From Acidimicrobiaceae bacterium (GTDB taxonomy: Bacteria > Actinomycetota > Acidimicrobiia > Acidimicrobiales > Acidimicrobiaceae), in contig JABEUO010000048.1 in the NCBI GenBank assembly GCA_013044415.1, positions 1 to 5,316 on the forward strand: 5,316 nt of DNA. The letters are read 5' to 3'. Positions 5,007 through 5,316 of this stretch are shown in pieces. The first letter of the stretch is position 1; every line of letters begins with the position of its first letter. Under the pieces are notes generated by a model. The model worked only from the letters and a program-made list of their open reading frames with translations. It did not search any database and was not told the origin of the DNA. Position numbers and translations under genes: made by a program.

Positions 5007-5316
5007 TCAAAGCGGGAAGACGTCGCCCTGCCTCGAGTACATCCAGTATCCTCCGCCGGTAAGGGGAGAAAGTATTCCAATGACCGGGGAGTTTAATGGG
5101 GCGCTCCCTTCGGATCCGTAGAAGGTGGCATCCCCGAAGGAGAAGATCCCCCCATCCGAAGCGACCAGCCAGTACCCCTTGCCGTCCGGGGTAGATGCCA
5201 TCCCGACGATCGGCTTGTTGAGAACCATCGCACCGGTGGATCCGTAGAAGGTGGCATCCCCGAAGGAGAAGATCCCTCCATCAGAAGCGACCAGCCAGTA
5301 CCCCTTGCCGTCCGGG
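5007..5316 (-). CDS. C-terminal end of a secreted-type repeat protein (GYWLVASDGGIFSFGDA repeats), partial
   Basis: The frame is open from the right edge to a TGA at 5007-5009, giving about 102 C-terminal residues of a longer protein whose start lies outside the window. It comprises a 42-residue unit repeated in tandem: PDGKGYWLVASDGG, IFSFGDATFYGS and a linker of the LNxPIVGMxxT type. The final unit is degenerate and short (GGGYWMYSRQGDVFPL, then stop). Each unit looks like two or three short beta strands with alternating aromatic and glycine residues, as in beta-propeller or NHL/Kelch-like proteins. I know such repeats from actinobacterial, notably acidimicrobial, extracellular proteins, often attached to a peptidase, esterase or cell-wall domain. 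The N-terminal domain and signal peptide are not visible, so the activity cannot be assigned. It is read in the same direction as the downstream operon. Confidence 0.8.
   Translation of the reverse strand, partial: PDGKGYWLVASDGGIFSFGDATFYGSTGAMVLNKPIVGMASTPDGKGYWLVASDGGIFSFGDATFYGSEGSAPLNSPVIGILSPLTGGGYWMYSRQGDVFPL
5112..5316 (-). repeat. Tandem 126-bp coding repeat, two near-identical copies
   Basis: The 79 bases at 5238-5316 recur at 5112-5190 with only two differences, a period of 126 bp (42 codons). The second copy is cut by the window edge. The linkers between copies (5191-5237 and the bases left of 5112) are more diverged. Identity at the DNA level, including synonymous positions, points to recent duplication or gene conversion rather than only protein-level constraint. 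Confidence 0.85.

Noticed and set aside
4792..5121. Plus-strand open frame of 109 codons right of the operon
   Set aside because: Its 3' third is antisense to the repeat-protein gene, it has no family resemblance or ribosome site, and its start lies inside the palindrome. The opposite-strand frame looks more coding-like.
5093..5281. Second minus-strand frame through the repeats (GSSPSGMPPSTDP repeats)
   Set aside because: It stays open only because the 126-bp period is a multiple of three. The other frame continues to the edge and encodes the recognisable GYWLVASDGG repeat.
5112..5316. Possible CRISPR array from spaced repeats
   Set aside because: The repeats are long (79 bp or more), in frame with a 42-codon period, and continuous with coding sequence. 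There are no unique spacers of regular length between short repeats.
1..5316. Insertion sequence, integrase or defence system
   Set aside because: No transposase, integrase, nuclease, methylase or toxin-antitoxin motif was seen in any convincing frame, and no terminal inverted repeats with target duplications flank any gene.

Overview
The window reads as a piece of a chromosomal cell-surface polysaccharide region from a moderate-GC actinobacterium. The best guess is class Acidimicrobiia, perhaps a Ferrimicrobium-like acidophile. The main clue is the partial gene at the right edge. It encodes tandem copies of a GYWLVASDGGIFSFGDA-type repeat, which I know as characteristic of actinobacterial, and especially acidimicrobial, secreted proteins. 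GC content looks close to 50-55 % by eye, and GTG/TTG starts are used freely. Taxonomy is inference, not proof.

Layout, left to right. Positions 1-290 hold no gene I can support, but contain two notable dyad-symmetric sites and a Shine-Dalgarno-like sequence. A plus-strand gene (291-1667) encodes a polytopic membrane protein with glycosyltransferase-C-like features; its real N-terminus probably lies upstream of the first conventional start. It runs tail-to-tail into a minus-strand operon, with a stem-loop between the two stop codons. In transcription order (right to left) the operon is: a nucleotide-sugar (UDP-hexose) dehydrogenase of the UDP-ManNAc/UDP-glucose dehydrogenase superfamily (4725-3517), a family 2 glycosyltransferase (3520-2819, overlapping by TTGA), and an extended SDR NAD-dependent epimerase/dehydratase (2749-1724). 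Upstream of the operon is a 281-bp gap with a perfect 9-bp-arm inverted repeat. Beyond it is the 3' end of the repeat-protein gene, which enters from the right edge on the same strand.

Functionally, the dehydrogenase should oxidise C6 of a UDP-sugar to a uronic acid. The SDR should epimerise or otherwise remodel a nucleotide sugar. The GT2 enzyme should transfer a sugar, by its look to a lipid or other membrane-proximal acceptor. The membrane protein could act on a lipid-linked sugar at the outer face. I see no mobile element, rRNA, tRNA, CRISPR array or defence system. The most distinctive items are the conserved three-gene nucleotide-sugar cassette of unknown end product, the operator-like palindromes, the probable non-canonical start of the membrane protein, and the near-identical 126-bp-period repeat at the right edge.
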